This document shows positions 6,171-6,433 of a DNA stretch of 6,433 nucleotides, piece by piece; position 1 is the stretch's first letter, and the number at the start of each line of letters is the position of its first letter. The stretch spans positions 1 to 6,433 of the forward strand of contig JANPGC010000193.1 in assembly GCA_031423755.1 (NCBI GenBank), given 5' to 3'. The stretch comes from JANMEX01 sp031423755. Its GTDB lineage: Bacteria; Pseudomonadota; Alphaproteobacteria; Rhizobiales; Rhizobiaceae. Position numbers and translations under genes: made by a program. Below the pieces are notes generated by a model. It did not search any database. It saw only the letters and a list, made by a program, of their open reading frames with translations, and was not told the origin of the DNA.

Positions 6171-6433
6171 AATGGTCTGTGCCCGCGCCGGTTTATCCAT
6201 ACCCAGTCGCTGGCTAACCCGTTGAAATCCCTCAATCTGCAAATATTTTCGGCCAAATCTATCCACACGCAAAAATCCTGCCGCATAATCCGCATGCTCT
6301 TTGCAAAGGGACACGGTGTCATGATCCGGGTCGTCGTGGCAAAGGCCGGTGCTTTGGTGGCGGGGGGTCGGATTCCTGTCGCGGGTGATGAGCCCTGAAA
6401 ACAAAGGCGCCAGATGCTGGAGCGATGCTTGCG
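6168..6433 (-). CDS. Possible 3' end of an unrecognised minus-strand gene, partial at the window edge
   Basis: A minus-strand frame is open from the right edge of the window to a TAG at 6170-6168, about 88 codons, with no stop. The first start-like codon inside is a TTG at 6404, but the frame continues upstream of it, so if real this is the C-terminal part of a longer protein. The product is hydrophilic and charged, including DDPDHDT and EHADYAAGFLRVDRFGRKYLQIEGF; I recognise no domain. For: it is the longest open frame in the 500 nt after maeB, its composition is protein-like, and the hairpin at 6066-6110 would suit two convergent genes. Against: no known family, the stop codon is formed by the very tip of the palindromic element, and a frame this long can occur by chance in GC-rich DNA. 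Otherwise 6171-6433 shows nothing. Confidence 0.3.
   Translation of the reverse strand, partial: QASLQHLAPLFSGLITRDRNPTPRHQSTGLCHDDPDHDTVSLCKEHADYAAGFLRVDRFGRKYLQIEGFQRVSQRLGMDKPARAQTI

Noticed and set aside
1..6433. CRISPR array, tRNA/rRNA, toxin-antitoxin, phage or defence system
   Set aside because: No regularly spaced direct repeats, cloverleaf-like stretches, paired small genes or phage/defence domains were seen. The confident genes are all metabolic or regulatory.

Overview
The window reads as chromosomal DNA from an alphaproteobacterium, most likely a member of the Rhizobiales (Hyphomicrobiales). The evidence is the GC-rich third codon positions, a rhizobial-type hybrid malic enzyme with a phosphotransacetylase-like tail, and a palindromic intergenic element with TAGAGC/GCTCTA ends like those scattered through rhizobial genomes. 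The genus cannot be fixed from the sequence alone.

Layout, left to right. Positions 1-88 form a short leader with two inverted repeats, possible operator sites. Positions 89-3520 hold a tight three-gene operon on the plus strand: a BetI-like TetR-family regulator, an AruH-like PLP-dependent aminotransferase, and an AruI-like thiamine-diphosphate 2-oxo-acid decarboxylase. The gaps between these genes are 2 and 4 nt. After a 137-nt gap, with a small hairpin and a strong Shine-Dalgarno sequence but no convincing terminator, comes maeB (3658-5937), a 759-residue malic enzyme. Positions 5938-6005 show nothing recognisable. Positions 6006-6170 are one long imperfect palindrome of about 165 bp whose centre is a terminator-like hairpin. 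The rest, 6171-6433, holds only a weak minus-strand reading frame that runs in from the right edge and stops exactly at the tip of the palindrome.

How the genes fit together. The aminotransferase and decarboxylase match the first two steps of the arginine transaminase (ATA) route known from Pseudomonas aeruginosa: arginine + pyruvate gives 2-ketoarginine + alanine, then 2-ketoarginine gives 4-guanidinobutyraldehyde + CO2. The later enzymes (aldehyde dehydrogenase, guanidinobutyrase) are not in this window. The TetR protein is the likely local regulator, in place of the AruRS two-component system of Pseudomonas. The malic enzyme makes pyruvate and reduced cofactor from malate. Since AruH uses pyruvate as amino acceptor, a functional link is possible but unproven.

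No CRISPR array, tRNA, rRNA, phage gene or clearly novel multi-gene system was found. The most unusual structure is the palindromic element at 6006-6170.
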